Numbered from the stretch's first letter, positions 1-9,896 are shown. The stretch is 64,000 nt of DNA from Spirochaetota bacterium (GCA_040756435.1 JBFLZD010000010.1:1-64000); one strand, 5' to 3'. A program made the numbers and translations. The notes: generated by a model from the letters alone, not told the origin.

Positions 1-98
1 ATAAAGATTTTAGTGCAACTTGCGTAGATAGCACATCAAAAATATAGTATAATAATGTGGCGATAATTATAGAATATGGGACTTATGATAGAAACACC

Positions 99-578
99 TT
101 ATTTTAGTAGTTCCGGTGGTGGTCCCCAATAGAATTTTAGGCAATGGATGCCGTTTTCACGGTGAAAATCAAAGGTATATGACCTGTTTTCATAATAACT
201 GGGCAAGTTTTCAGGATAGTTATCGGTATTTATTTCTTTTAATCGCTCTTTGAAATACAAAAAAAATTCTTCCAGCACATTATCCACACAAAATGCAATA
301 ATATTGGCAAGCGACATCTTCCATAACTTCTTCACATCTAAGAAAAACTCATATTCCGATTGATATAACACTAAATGTACCCTTTTCCACGGATTGTCTG
401 TACAGCGCTTGCGATAGGCTATGCGTTTAAATGCCACATACTTTTTTTTCTCATTCTTTGCTGCATACATAACCATGTATACAATAAGTGTCCTAAGCGG
501 CACATCTAATTTTTGTGCATCTTCTTGAAGGATGGCTAAATGCTGCAAAGAAATGCAGGTGGTAGTTTCAAAATCCAT
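99..578 (-). CDS. hypothetical protein, weakly DUF1564-like
   Basis: I do not recognise this 159-residue protein with confidence. The reading frame extends upstream to 644, but the ATG at 578 has a strong GGAGGA ribosome site just before it, so I start there. It has no signal peptide. The N-terminal third (ISLQHLAILQEDA) looks helical, followed by a basic stretch rich in Lys/Arg (KNEKKKYVAFKRIAYRKR), then a helical segment (SEYEFFLDVKKLWKMSLANI) and a charged tail. The basic stretch followed by a helix pair recalls the Leptospira DUF1564 family, which is thought to bind DNA, but this is memory of a pattern and not an alignment. It is the only minus-strand gene at this edge, and its promoter would lie in the AT-rich gap before the TetR gene. 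Confidence 0.6.
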   Translation of the reverse strand: MDFETTTCISLQHLAILQEDAQKLDVPLRTLIVYMVMYAAKNEKKKYVAFKRIAYRKRCTDNPWKRVHLVLYQSEYEFFLDVKKLWKMSLANIIAFCVDNVLEEFFLYFKERLKEINTDNYPENLPSYYENRSYTFDFHRENGIHCLKFYWGPPPELLK

Positions 579-789
579 TATTTCCTCCCAATGTATATTT
601 TTATTGTGGCAAAGTATACTACCGATAACTATCAGTGCAAGCATTTTATTAGAGAATATAAGGTTTTTTCAACACATTTCAGTATTCGATAATAGCAAAA
701 TTACAAACCATATTGGACTTTATAATATTAAACAATACAATAATTAATTATATGCCAATGAATAATATTAACTTGACATATTCAGTAAC

Positions 790-1398
790 ATGTTGAAAAA
801 AACATTTATGAAAAATATTAAATCATTCCAGCAGTTAAAAGAATCTGAGAAAGAAAATAGGAAAAAGATTATTGTTGATGCTGCAGAGCGAGTATTTGCA
901 ACAAAGCCTTTCAATCAAGTAACAATGCGAGATATAGCTAAAGAAGCAGGTATTACAGCAGGTGCCATTTATCGCTATTTTCCGGACCAGCAGTCATTGT
1001 TTGTGGAAGCTTTCTTGCGAGGTGCAGAAAAAATAATCAATGACCTTGAACATGTTATTTCTCGCAATAAAAATCCTTTAAAAGATACTATCGCCACATT
1101 CTTGAAATTTTTGATGAAGCATGATCAGTATTTCAAGATGATGACCCATTTTATGCTGGATGCACATTTAAACCAGGATCTTGTTGAAAAGCTTAATGAA
1201 GCAGAACGCAGATTGCTGGATCAGTTTACAAAGTTGTTTGAACGCAGGCAACATGCCAGGCTCCTTGCTCATAGTTTATTTGCTGCAATGAATGGCGTTG
1301 TCATTACATTTCACAATTATCCCGGCAGAAGTCAGAAAGACATACACCAGCATATGAACAGGTTGGGTGATATGCTGTATCAGCTATTTTCTAAGTGA
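790..1398 (+). CDS. TetR/AcrR family transcriptional regulator
   Basis: A 202-residue regulator. Residues about 22-70 form the TetR N-terminal helix-turn-helix (IIVDAAERVFATKPFNQVTMRDIAKEAGITAGAIYRYFPDQQSLF), with the typical G-[AI]-IYRYF signature of the recognition helix. The rest is the variable ligand-binding and dimerisation domain. It converges on the acyl-CoA dehydrogenase gene at 1384-2985, and the two 3' ends overlap by 15 bases. TetR proteins beside acyl-CoA dehydrogenases often sense acyl-CoAs or fatty acids, so control of that neighbour is a reasonable inference. The start is uncertain: ATG at 790 and ATG at 808 both lack a clear Shine-Dalgarno. One ACTATCGC octamer lies inside the gene at 1087-1094. 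Confidence 0.9.
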   Translation: MLKKTFMKNIKSFQQLKESEKENRKKIIVDAAERVFATKPFNQVTMRDIAKEAGITAGAIYRYFPDQQSLFVEAFLRGAEKIINDLEHVISRNKNPLKDTIATFLKFLMKHDQYFKMMTHFMLDAHLNQDLVEKLNEAERRLLDQFTKLFERRQHARLLAHSLFAAMNGVVITFHNYPGRSQKDIHQHMNRLGDMLYQLFSK

Positions 1399-2985
1399 TG
1401 TTAACTCCGTTGCATGTTCTACTTCATGTAATGCACAATTCTGAAATTCATGCAAAAGGTCATGGCATGCATTTTCCCACATAATACAAAGATGCTCGTT
1501 TTCCTGTCCCGGGTAAATAAAATTAATCTGCAAACATTCCTTAAATGATGCAACAATCTCATCAATTGATTTGTTGCTTGCATTATAAAGGATATCGTGA
1601 ATAAAATCATGTACCGGGTACCATGCTGAAGCGCGTTGAATGTCGCGATACATTTGTGTTAAAAGCACATTGCGTGGACCTTCCCATAATTCATTGATCA
1701 TCATATCACGGAAAAGTCGTGGCAGGCTTGAAAAATCTTCCATAACGCCATGGCCTCCAAATACTGAAATCGCTTTTCGCAAGATATCAGTAGCATCCCA
1801 TGAAGCAACTATCTTCTGCAGCATGATAAGGATGCGCACACGGAAACGTTTTTTTTGAATTTCTACATCTTCATCTGTCACAAGGCCACCTTTTAATCCG
1901 CCAGGTAATGACTGAAACATCTCGTAGATTTTAAATGCACCGGCCAGTGTCCGTTGTGCATAGTGATTAATTTCATCAAGCTGTCGTTTGAGCAGTGGGA
2001 ATTGGTTAATGGGGAATCCAAATGCGGTTCTGAACTGTGCATACTGTGTTGCTTCGCGCGCAGCACGTATCATGGCAGCTGCTGCTGATAACCCTACCGT
2101 GAGCCGGGAGTGTGTCAGGACTATACCTACAACATTGGCAATACCTCGTTCTATTGGCCCAGCTTTATAGGCGATAGCTCCATTGAATGTAATCTCTGCT
2201 GTAGGAAGTTCGGCTGTTCCCAACTTCCATTTAAGTCTGTCGATAGTATATCCATTGCGTTTTCCATTTTTTTTATCAATCCAAGACGGCATGACAAAAA
2301 GGCCAACATGCTCAGATTCCCTTGGGCGAGCAGTGATAACAACATAATCTGCGTGTGTTGCAGAACAGAAGAATTTTTTACCGTAAAGAAGCCAGTGGTC
2401 ACCATTATCTACTGCTTCAATATCATTGGCAGCAACATCTGATCCTCCCTGAATTTCGGAGAGGTACTGGGCACCAATTGCAAACTCACCGTCAATCCCT
2501 TCTTTACAATGCTGTAAAATTTTTTCCAGTTCAGTATGGTCATGGTATTTTTCCAGAAGTGCAACCAGTCCTTCGGTACATACTAATGGACAGGCAATAC
2601 CTGCTTCTCCATTTTCATATATAAGTATTAATTTTACCAGACGTTCCCATGGCAGCGTTTTAGATGAAAATAATCCCTGGCCAAATACTTCCCTTTCCAT
2701 TTCTTCAAGTTCTTTTGGGCGTACAATGCGGTCTATCCTGTGATTATGCCCATCGTAATGTTGTATGAAAATTCTGTTGTGTGGTTGTGCTATTGTATCA
2801 GCTATGTCCCGCCATCGGTAAGAAGCTAATGTCGAAAGCTTACGGGCAGCATGGTCAATTTTTTCAAAATCATCTTTTGCAAAATAATGGGTTACCTTTT
2901 GTAAAAATAGATCATCTGCATAATAGTCCACGTTTTGACGCCATTTTAGATATTCATCAAAGGTGTAAGTAGTATTCAGTGCCAT
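1384..2985 (-). CDS. acyl-CoA dehydrogenase, AidB-like long form
   Basis: A 533-residue FAD-dependent acyl-CoA dehydrogenase that would introduce the first double bond in beta-oxidation or a related dehydrogenation. The ATG at 2985 has AGGAGG upstream; the frame continues to 3102 but without a good start. The middle domain shows the flavin-contacting stretch LSEIQGGSDVAANDIEA, and the C-terminal domain shows the four-helix bundle with VFGGHGVMEDFSSLPRLFRD and the catalytic-region motif ELWEGPRNVLL. That WEG-x-x-N form is typical of the AidB/long acyl-CoA dehydrogenase group rather than of short-chain enzymes. The length (about 150 more than the classic 380) fits the same group. The gene lies tail to tail with the TetR gene. 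The exact substrate cannot be read from sequence. Confidence 0.88.
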   Translation of the reverse strand: MALNTTYTFDEYLKWRQNVDYYADDLFLQKVTHYFAKDDFEKIDHAARKLSTLASYRWRDIADTIAQPHNRIFIQHYDGHNHRIDRIVRPKELEEMEREVFGQGLFSSKTLPWERLVKLILIYENGEAGIACPLVCTEGLVALLEKYHDHTELEKILQHCKEGIDGEFAIGAQYLSEIQGGSDVAANDIEAVDNGDHWLLYGKKFFCSATHADYVVITARPRESEHVGLFVMPSWIDKKNGKRNGYTIDRLKWKLGTAELPTAEITFNGAIAYKAGPIERGIANVVGIVLTHSRLTVGLSAAAAMIRAAREATQYAQFRTAFGFPINQFPLLKRQLDEINHYAQRTLAGAFKIYEMFQSLPGGLKGGLVTDEDVEIQKKRFRVRILIMLQKIVASWDATDILRKAISVFGGHGVMEDFSSLPRLFRDMMINELWEGPRNVLLTQMYRDIQRASAWYPVHDFIHDILYNASNKSIDEIVASFKECLQINFIYPGQENEHLCIMWENACHDLLHEFQNCALHEVEHATELTSLRK

Positions 2986-3769
2986 AATGCCTCCTATAAA
3001 AATTAAATTTGTGACCTTTACATAAGAATGACAAATATCGATTCGTTTTTTTTTCAGTATGGTTGGCCATACGGTAAATAAGTATAATAAAAAAATAAAC
3101 AATGTTTACAATAGTAAATATAATTTACTATATTATATTTTGTCAATAATTTCATTAATTATTTCTAAATGTTGAAATTTGAATAAAATATAAAATAGTG
3201 TACACCGGGGGTGTCCCAAAAGACACCTCTTTGCAATGACTTTTGCCTTCCTGTCATTGCGAGGAACGAAGTGACGAAGCAATCTTGCTTTTGAGGGGCA
3301 TTGAGATTGCTTCGCTTCGACAAGCTCAGCACAGGCACTTCGTTCGCAATGACATTGCGCTCACGCCATTGCATGCCCTACCGTTTCTTTTGAGACGGCC
3401 CCTTGTAGACTTTATTCTTTATGAAATTTTTTAAGGAATTATTACTGCAATAATTTCAGTATATATGTATAAAAATTCTTATTTTAATTGTAAACAGTAC
3501 AGGCATGCCACTTTGAATTAGGGTGTGCTTGAGTTAGGCAGATAAAATGTAGAAAGCCTATAAGTTTGCTGTGTTTTGATTTGGCACTTTCATTTATATA
3601 TATTTTTGTTGTATGTTTTACTATATATTTAATATGTAATGGTAACAAAAACGATTGATAATGTAACACTTTGGTACTAAATTGATATTTCATGCCGCAT
3701 GATGAAATTATAGTTTTTAATATAACCGATATTTATTTTTAAGATATGTTTTCAACAGGTGTGTGATAT
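2986..3769. other. intergenic region with promoter-like AT stretch and MITE-A copy
   Basis: A 784-base gene-free stretch between the divergent acyl-CoA dehydrogenase and hypothetical genes. Bases 3100-3190 are very AT-rich and could hold the dehydrogenase promoter. Bases 3207-3402 are a MITE-A repeat listed separately. Bases 3420-3769 are AT-rich; the short open frames there have poor coding character and I reject them. Confidence 0.6.
3207..3402. repeat. MITE-A copy 1 (about 196 bp inverted-repeat element)
   Basis: Ends are imperfect inverted repeats: left GGGGGTGTCCCAAAAGA, right TCTTTTGAGACGGCCCC. The interior holds two palindrome halves reading CATTGCGAGGAACGAAGTGA and its near complement, a word common to dispersed repeats in many bacteria. 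This copy is nearly identical to 50085-50257 and related to 13771-13942. It has one extra internal segment (about 3316-3337, reading CGACAAGCTCAGCACAGG) missing from the 50 kb copy. No coding capacity. Confidence 0.8.
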
Positions 3770-4606
3770 ATGAACGAAAATGTATTAACAAAAATATATG
3801 AATTAATACTACAACGCTTACAGCAACCATTTACAGTAGATAGCGCGGTGCTGCATTTTGTTGAATCAACATTGGGGATTGATCCACAGGAACTTGCTGA
3901 ACATATATCAGATGAAAATGGGATTATTGATCTTGTTATAGTACCTGATATACATTTCAGGAAGATTATTGAACCATATATACCAATGTCTGGTGTAAAC
4001 GGTGAAGATATAGCAACGATAGCAGGCAGCATTGAAAAAGCTATTCATTATATTTCAATTACTATAGAAGGAAAAAGTATCAATTGTAGTAACTCATCGT
4101 ATTGCAGTGCATTTATACATAAACTTTATTTAGATAAGAAAAATATTGCTATTTCCCCACAAGAAGAATTATTCAATAAATATATTGCAGCACGTATTGC
4201 AATACGTTTATTTGCAAAAAATCATGATTTACACATGTTTCAAAAAATTGCAGATGCTCTGGTAGAGGAAAGTGAAGAATTATTAATATATGATTCAATA
4301 AAGTTATTCACAAGCATTGTATATGATGAAACAGACATATACACTGCATTGTCAATATATAAACAGCGTTTACAAAAGCAATTGTGGGATATGTATGAAT
4401 TTAATAGACTTATGGAATCCTATAGTATGGAATTTTTAATGTCAGTGCGGAAAACATTTCCCGTAGTTGATCCTATCAAAGAACAGTATCACATACGACT
4501 TATTGATGCTATATGTATTGCTCTCTTTGGCATGCCTGCAAAAAGTTTTGTTCCGGAAATTGAAATTGATAATGATAACTACCGTGATTTGCTGAATACT
4601 ATTTAG
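3770..4606 (+). CDS. hypothetical protein
   Basis: A 278-residue protein that I do not recognise. It has no signal peptide or membrane segment. The N-terminal 60 residues are helical and acidic (ILQRLQQPFTVDSAVLHFVESTLGIDPQELAEHISDENG), and most of the rest is predicted helix with interspersed Tyr/Asp, including LFAKNHDLHMFQKIADALVEESEELLIYDSI. The length, start to stop without interruption, and ordinary codon use support a real gene. It ends five bases before the convergent P-loop gene at 4612. It follows the MITE-A copy and about 360 bases of AT-rich DNA. No Shine-Dalgarno is strong: AACAGGTGTGTG precedes the ATG. Confidence 0.6.
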   Translation: MNENVLTKIYELILQRLQQPFTVDSAVLHFVESTLGIDPQELAEHISDENGIIDLVIVPDIHFRKIIEPYIPMSGVNGEDIATIAGSIEKAIHYISITIEGKSINCSNSSYCSAFIHKLYLDKKNIAISPQEELFNKYIAARIAIRLFAKNHDLHMFQKIADALVEESEELLIYDSIKLFTSIVYDETDIYTALSIYKQRLQKQLWDMYEFNRLMESYSMEFLMSVRKTFPVVDPIKEQYHIRLIDAICIALFGMPAKSFVPEIEIDNDNYRDLLNTI

Positions 4607-4611
4607 TATTT

Positions 4612-5139
4612 TTACTGGTTTAGAGTAAAATCATTGATAATAAGTACGTCATTAAATCCTTCAAGCTTACTGGGTAATTCTTTTTTGTTATACAATTGCC
4701 TGATGACATATTCCGGTATGGGAAGACTTAACCGTTTGCTTTGCTCAATGCATTTTTCAAGTGGTGTATCCAGAAAGATGGCACCTATAGTTTTTTTATT
4801 TTCCTTTGCAATAGTGATAAACCGTTGTCGGGATTTTTTTGTCATAAATGTGTTGATTATCAATACATTGTGCTTATTTTGAATAAAGTGTTCAGTTATC
4901 TTGCGTTCAACATGTTTAGCCAGCACATCATCTTCTTCAGAAAATTTTTCTGCTGCCCATGGTTCACCAAAATGTGTCATTTCATACATAAGTTTTCTTA
5001 GCTCCAACCGTGATATACGATATAATCCTGAATTTTTAAAATACATGTTTGTAAATTCAGTTTTACCTGATCCATAAAGACCACAAAGAAGAACTATATT
5101 ATACGTTTTAAATTTTTCTATGGCTTCATAGTATTTCAT
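4612..5139 (-). CDS. P-loop NTPase, small-molecule or zeta-type kinase-like
   Basis: A 175-residue protein with a clear Walker A motif GLYGSGKT at about residues 21-28, followed by a segment that reads like a small nucleotide-kinase fold: ISRLELRKLMYEM, then HNVLIINTFMTKKSRQRFITIAKENKKTIGAIFLDTPLEKCIEQ. The strand with FLDTPLEKCIEQSKRR-like spacing corresponds to the LID/base region of AAA_33 and zeta-type kinases. This family phosphorylates small substrates or transfers DNA-end phosphate; the substrate is unknown. No antitoxin gene is adjacent, so I do not call it a toxin. The ATG at 5139 has GGAGGGT eight bases upstream; an upstream TTG at 5157 is less likely. Confidence 0.65.
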   Translation of the reverse strand: MKYYEAIEKFKTYNIVLLCGLYGSGKTEFTNMYFKNSGLYRISRLELRKLMYEMTHFGEPWAAEKFSEEDDVLAKHVERKITEHFIQNKHNVLIINTFMTKKSRQRFITIAKENKKTIGAIFLDTPLEKCIEQSKRLSLPIPEYVIRQLYNKKELPSKLEGFNDVLIINDFTLNQ

Positions 5140-5482
5140 GTGGTTACCCTCCAACAATACGATTTAATTATTGTGTCATTTGTAATAGCCCAACATGTGG
5201 AGATAATAAATTGTATTATCCAGATATTCATTTTGAGTGTACATAGAGCTCATGGAATCCCATGGTGATAAAAGAAATTCATAATCTCAATTTTGTTGGT
5301 ACTCAGAATGACATTATGTATCAAGATTTCTCCTTGCTGCTTTTGTCAAAATGCCAATGGAAAAAATGTGAATAGAATGACACGTTAAAACATGCGCAAA
5401 ACGGCAAAATGATTCAATGCGTTAAAATGGTGCTTCTAGTATAGATTATCGGCAAAAGCTGGTTGTTGTCAATAATTATTAC
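5140..5482. other. intergenic region with degraded repeat words
   Basis: About 340 bases between the P-loop gene start and the dprA 3' end. Around 5310-5340 is a degraded version of the repeat word seen near 49305 (CTCAGAATGACA followed by a purine run). No open frame or RNA gene is apparent. The promoter of the P-loop gene should be here. Confidence 0.4.
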
Positions 5483-6412
5483 CTAGTTACTATCGCCCCA
5501 TTTAATCTTTGCAATGCATGCATCCATGTTAGGAACCAGAACATCGTTTTGTATGCGGCCACGCAATGGAGTTGCCCTGTATTCTTTTATAAGGACAGGA
5601 TTGCCTGAGGCACTTGGGGGATACTGTGCATATTCAACCACAAACAATGGTGTATTGTATTTGTACGCACTTTTTGCAGCTTCAAAACTTCCGGCATTGT
5701 TTCCTGTTTCAATGATGATGAGCGCATCAACCATTGCTGCAATTAGGCTGTTACGTTTATATGAATTGTGCAGGGCATATTCTTCCTGAGGATTGAATGG
5801 CGATATAAAAAGCCACTGGGACATAGTAACGATATCTTTCAATACATCAGGTATTGAAAGTACATTTATTCCCATAGGTAGGACTGCAATGGTGTTACCG
5901 CCCGCTTCTACAGCGCCACGATGTGCCATGGTTTGCGGGCCTTTTGCCAAGCCACTTACCACAGTGACGGAATGCTGAGCGGCAATAGCTGCGGCATGAT
6001 ACGCTATGTGATACCCACGCTCACTGGCATTGTGGTCGGATAATATTGCAACTTTTCTTGTTTTAATGATATCCATATTGGCCAAGTAATACAACACAGG
6101 GGGTGGATAATCAACATTCTTCAGAATTTTTTCTGGATAGCGTGTGTCAAAAAAAAGGACTGGCTCAATGTTCCTATCAATTAAATCTTCATATTCACTT
6201 TCAATTTTTTCGATAGTTACTGCGATCTTTGCAATAAGCTGACTCAACTCTAATGATAAGCCTGTTTCATGAGCTATTGCCTTTGGTTCTAACTCAAAAA
6301 TATCATACAGTGATAGATTGAGATGAGAAAGTGCTGTATGAATTGTCTTCAGAGAAGCAATCCCTGCACCTTCAATGCGTGATAGGGCAATCCATAATTT
6401 TGTATCGTTCAT
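5483..6412 (-). CDS. dprA: DNA-processing protein DprA/Smf
   Basis: A 309-residue DprA-type protein, which binds incoming single-stranded DNA during natural transformation and loads RecA. The Rossmann-like core is visible: TVVSGLAKGPQTMAHRGAVEAGGNTIAVLPMGI (residues about 150-183), RNSLIAAMVDALIIIETGNNAGSFEAAKSA and the late GNPVLIKEYRATPL. Compared with the usual VVSGLARGID-AHRGAL and FPxRNRIIAGLS motifs it is diverged (SYKRNSLIAAMVD). An N-terminal helix-hairpin-helix-like region (LSRIEGAGIASLKTIHTAL) is present, as is usual. ATG at 6412 is chosen because the DprA fold begins there; the frame extends to 6460. Its last codons carry an ACTATCGC octamer (5489-5496), which matters if that octamer is an uptake signal. 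Confidence 0.85.
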   Translation of the reverse strand: MNDTKLWIALSRIEGAGIASLKTIHTALSHLNLSLYDIFELEPKAIAHETGLSLELSQLIAKIAVTIEKIESEYEDLIDRNIEPVLFFDTRYPEKILKNVDYPPPVLYYLANMDIIKTRKVAILSDHNASERGYHIAYHAAAIAAQHSVTVVSGLAKGPQTMAHRGAVEAGGNTIAVLPMGINVLSIPDVLKDIVTMSQWLFISPFNPQEEYALHNSYKRNSLIAAMVDALIIIETGNNAGSFEAAKSAYKYNTPLFVVEYAQYPPSASGNPVLIKEYRATPLRGRIQNDVLVPNMDACIAKIKWGDSN

Positions 6413-6669
6413 AATGTAGTATAGTATTATACAATATTCAGAGCGATTGTTATTGTACAAGGTATTTAATCAACTAAATTTTATGTGAAGATCCTATGGA
6501 GCAAAAAATATTATATCTGGTTATTGTTTGGACAGGTTGTACGCAACATTGTACTTTTGGGAGATGTTTACTAAATTTTTTATACATTTTTGTTTTATAA
6601 AAATTCTTGAAATTTTTATGTAGCAAAATAATAAATTTGTAATTTAGTGGAAACAGATGGAGGAATAAT

Positions 6670-9600
6670 TTGAAAAGAGTTCTTTTCCTATTGATTATAT
6701 TAAGCGTTTTTAATTCTTTTGTCTTGGCAAAAGATAAACCTGAAATGTTTGTTCAATTAGGACACTCTCACTGGGTGACTTCAGTAGCGTTTAGCCCTGA
6801 TGGAAGATATGTAATTTCAGGTAGTGAAGACAATACCATTAAACTGTGGGATGCAAAAACTGGGATTGAAATAAGAACATTTACTGGGCACTCAGATTAT
6901 GTAACTTCAGTAGTATTTAGTCCTGATGGAAGATATGTTCTATCTGGAAGCCGTGATAATACAGCTAAACTATGGGAAGTTGAAACGGGAAAGTGTATTA
7001 ATACTTTTTCGGGTCACTGGTTTTGGGTTGAAGCAGTAGCATATAGCCCTGATTGTAAATATATCCTTACAGCAAGTAGAGACAATACACTCAAGCTATT
7101 TGAAGTGAACACAGGAAAAGAAATTTATACATTAAAAGGGAATTCAGAGGCCATTGTATCAGTTGTATTCAGTCATGATGGAAAATATATTGCGGGGGGT
7201 GGTGAAAACAAAGCTATAACAGTATGGGATGTTCAGTCTGGTAAAAAAGTTGCTATTCTAAAAGGTCACATAGGATTGGTAACGTCAGTGGCATTCAGTC
7301 CTGATGATAAATATATTGTTTCAGGAAGTGATGATAAAACAATAAAACTATGGGACATGCAAACATACAAGAATATATATACATTCGGAGGTCATCAAGG
7401 GGGTGTGACTTCGGTAGCATTTAGCCCTGATGGAAAATACATACTTTCAGGAAGTGAAGATAAAACAATAAAGCTCTGGGAGATAGCAACCGGAAATGAA
7501 ATCTATACTATGGTAGGTCACCTTTACTGGGTAACGTCAGTAGCGTTTAGTCCTGATGGCAAGTATGCCATTTCGGGGAGCAAAGATAATACAATTAAAT
7601 TATGGGATATTGAAATAAGAAATGAAATTTTAACGTTTAAAGGTTACGCAAGTGTAATTACATCACTGGCGTATGAACCTGGGAAAAATTATTTAGCTGT
7701 TGGGGGCGAAGATAAATCTATTAAATTATGGGATTTAAAAACAGGGAAAAAATTTAAAACGTTAAAAGGTCATTCAGATTATATTACATCAGTAGCCTTT
7801 AGTCCAGATGGTAAATATGTCATTACGGGAAGTGAAGATAAAACATTGAAAATATGGGAGATAGTAACTGGCAAAGAAATATTCACATTAAGCGGACATC
7901 AAGGAGTGATAACCTCTGTAGCATTTAGTCCTGATGGTAAGTATGCAGTATCAGGAAGCGAGGATAAAACTATAAAACTTTGGGATGTATTAGCAGGAAA
8001 AGAAATAAATACATTTACCGGGCATAAAGATTATGTTTCTTCAGTAGCATTTAGTCCTGATGGTAAATATATAGTATCAGGTAGCTGGGATAAAACTTTA
8101 ATTTTATGGGAAAGGGATTCTTCAAACATAGTTCATATTTTTTCCGGCCATGAGTTTTGGGTAGAATCAGTAGCATTCAGTCCCGATGGAAGATACATAA
8201 TTTCTGGTGGCAAAGACAATACCATTAAGTTATGGGATAGCATTAGTGGAAAATTAATAGTAACATTTAAAGGCCACACAGGAGATGTTACCAGTGTATC
8301 ATTTAGTAAGGATGGTAAATTATTGCTTTCTGGAAGCAAGGATACAACGTTACGTCTCTGGGATATAGATACTGGCAAAGAAATCCAAACGTTTAAGGGG
8401 CACCTGAGTTCAATACAATCTGTTTCTTTTGATGCAACAGGCAGATATGTTTTTTCGGGCAGTTGGGATGGGACTGTACGACAGTGGGATGTTAGTTCTG
8501 GAAAAGAGATAGCTCAATTCATAAGCTTTAATGATGATGAATGGATTATTATAACACCAGAAGGGTATTACACTGCTTCAATCACAGGCGATAAATATTT
8601 AGACGTTCGTATTGGGAATACTGTATATAGTATAGAAAATTATAGAGAATCCTTTTACAGGCCTGATCTGGTTAAACTGGCAATTATAGGCAATTCCCTA
8701 AAAGAACATAAATCAATTGCTGAAGTAAAAAAACCACCTGTAGTAGAAATTGTTAATACATCCAAAAAGGTTGATGTTGATGAGATCCAGATCACTTTAA
8801 AACTTATCGATATGGGAGGTGGTATTGGTGATATTAGAATTTATCTCAATGATACATCCGTGGTTCTGGATAATGGAAGAGGAATTCAAATCACGGAACA
8901 AATAAATGATAAAGAAATGTATAGAAAATATTCTATTAAAATTCTCACTGGTCAAAACATTATCAGAGCAATAGCATTTGATAAAGATGGTACTGTTGCA
9001 AGTAATCCTGCTATTTATAAAGTAATTTCAACATATAAACCCAATGTTCGGCCATCACTATTTGCAATAGTTATTGGCATCAATGAATACAAGAATCCAA
9101 AATTAGAATTAAAATATGCTGTAGCTGATGCAAAACTTTTTGCTCAAGCATTAAAAGATAGTTCCCAGCCACTATTTGATAATGTTTCTGTAAAACTTTT
9201 AACTAAAAAAGAAGAAACGACTAAAGAAAATATTATTTCAGCTCTTAAAGAATTGAAGAATTTAAATCCAGAAGATGTGTTTGTATTTTATGTAGCCAGT
9301 CATGGCATAGTAGATGATGGAGAATATTTTTTGGTAACATCCAATGTTGGTTCATTAAGTACTGCTAAAGTAAAAGAGGATGCAATAAGCCAGGTTGCAT
9401 TAAAAGAGTTGATTGCTAACGTGCCTTCAACAAAAAAATTGATAGTTATAGATACCTGTAATGCAGCCAAATTAAGTGAAGCGTTACAGGTAGCCTTTCT
9501 TACACGTGGGATGAGTGAAGAAACAGCTATGAAGATACTTTCAAGAGCAGTTGGGTCAACAATATTATCAGCTTCTACCTCAAAGCAGGAGGCGTTGGAA

Positions 9601-9813
9601 GGATATCAGGGACATGGTCTTTTTACCTATGTGCTTGTGGAAGGTTTAAAAGGAAAAGCTGATTATGATAACGATGGTTTTATCAAAACTCTAGAACTAG
9701 CAAACTATATTGATGATCAGGTTCCAATATTGGCTGAGAAAATTTTCAAAAGATCCCAATACCCAACTGCTACACCACATGGGCAGGCATTCCCTATTGG
9801 AAAAGTAAAATAA
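6670..9813 (+). CDS. exported WD40-repeat protein with C-terminal caspase-like (C14) protease domain
   Basis: A 1047-residue protein starting at TTG with GGAGGAAT just upstream. Residues 1-20 form a signal peptide (KRVLFLLIILSVFNSFVLA). Fourteen WD40 repeats of about 42 residues follow to about residue 618, which fits two seven-bladed propellers. Repeats 4 and 8 are the most diverged. A linker with a beta segment (EWIIITPEGYYTASITGD) leads to a caspase-like domain from about residue 794 (RPSLFAIVIGINEYKNPKLE). The catalytic His is His878 in YVASHG and the catalytic Cys is Cys930 in VIDTCNAAK; both are present. Bacterial members are metacaspase-like proteases that usually cut after Arg/Lys. 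The signal peptide places it in the periplasm or outside. The next gene encodes a CsgG/DUF4384 protein, a domain often linked to caspase-like proteases. Confidence 0.93.
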   Translation: MKRVLFLLIILSVFNSFVLAKDKPEMFVQLGHSHWVTSVAFSPDGRYVISGSEDNTIKLWDAKTGIEIRTFTGHSDYVTSVVFSPDGRYVLSGSRDNTAKLWEVETGKCINTFSGHWFWVEAVAYSPDCKYILTASRDNTLKLFEVNTGKEIYTLKGNSEAIVSVVFSHDGKYIAGGGENKAITVWDVQSGKKVAILKGHIGLVTSVAFSPDDKYIVSGSDDKTIKLWDMQTYKNIYTFGGHQGGVTSVAFSPDGKYILSGSEDKTIKLWEIATGNEIYTMVGHLYWVTSVAFSPDGKYAISGSKDNTIKLWDIEIRNEILTFKGYASVITSLAYEPGKNYLAVGGEDKSIKLWDLKTGKKFKTLKGHSDYITSVAFSPDGKYVITGSEDKTLKIWEIVTGKEIFTLSGHQGVITSVAFSPDGKYAVSGSEDKTIKLWDVLAGKEINTFTGHKDYVSSVAFSPDGKYIVSGSWDKTLILWERDSSNIVHIFSGHEFWVESVAFSPDGRYIISGGKDNTIKLWDSISGKLIVTFKGHTGDVTSVSFSKDGKLLLSGSKDTTLRLWDIDTGKEIQTFKGHLSSIQSVSFDATGRYVFSGSWDGTVRQWDVSSGKEIAQFISFNDDEWIIITPEGYYTASITGDKYLDVRIGNTVYSIENYRESFYRPDLVKLAIIGNSLKEHKSIAEVKKPPVVEIVNTSKKVDVDEIQITLKLIDMGGGIGDIRIYLNDTSVVLDNGRGIQITEQINDKEMYRKYSIKILTGQNIIRAIAFDKDGTVASNPAIYKVISTYKPNVRPSLFAIVIGINEYKNPKLELKYAVADAKLFAQALKDSSQPLFDNVSVKLLTKKEETTKENIISALKELKNLNPEDVFVFYVASHGIVDDGEYFLVTSNVGSLSTAKVKEDAISQVALKELIANVPSTKKLIVIDTCNAAKLSEALQVAFLTRGMSEETAMKILSRAVGSTILSASTSKQEALEGYQGHGLFTYVLVEGLKGKADYDNDGFIKTLELANYIDDQVPILAEKIFKRSQYPTATPHGQAFPIGKVK

Positions 9814-9896
9814 ATTAAAATTGTTTTTTTATTGCAATTTAAACTTGAATTTGCTTTTTTTATTAAAGGTAATTGTTAATGGAGGTTACAGTAATT

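Noticed and set aside
3165-3434. Open frames over the MITE-A copy near 3.2 kb
   Set aside because: They are made from the repeat, have no ribosome site, and appear on both strands at once.
3484-3693. A 69-codon minus-strand frame in AT-rich DNA
   Set aside because: No ribosome site, odd composition, and no recognisable protein pattern.
4612-5139. A zeta-toxin of a toxin-antitoxin pair
   Set aside because: The P-loop kinase fold fits, but no small antitoxin gene is adjacent; the upstream neighbour is dprA and the downstream one is convergent.
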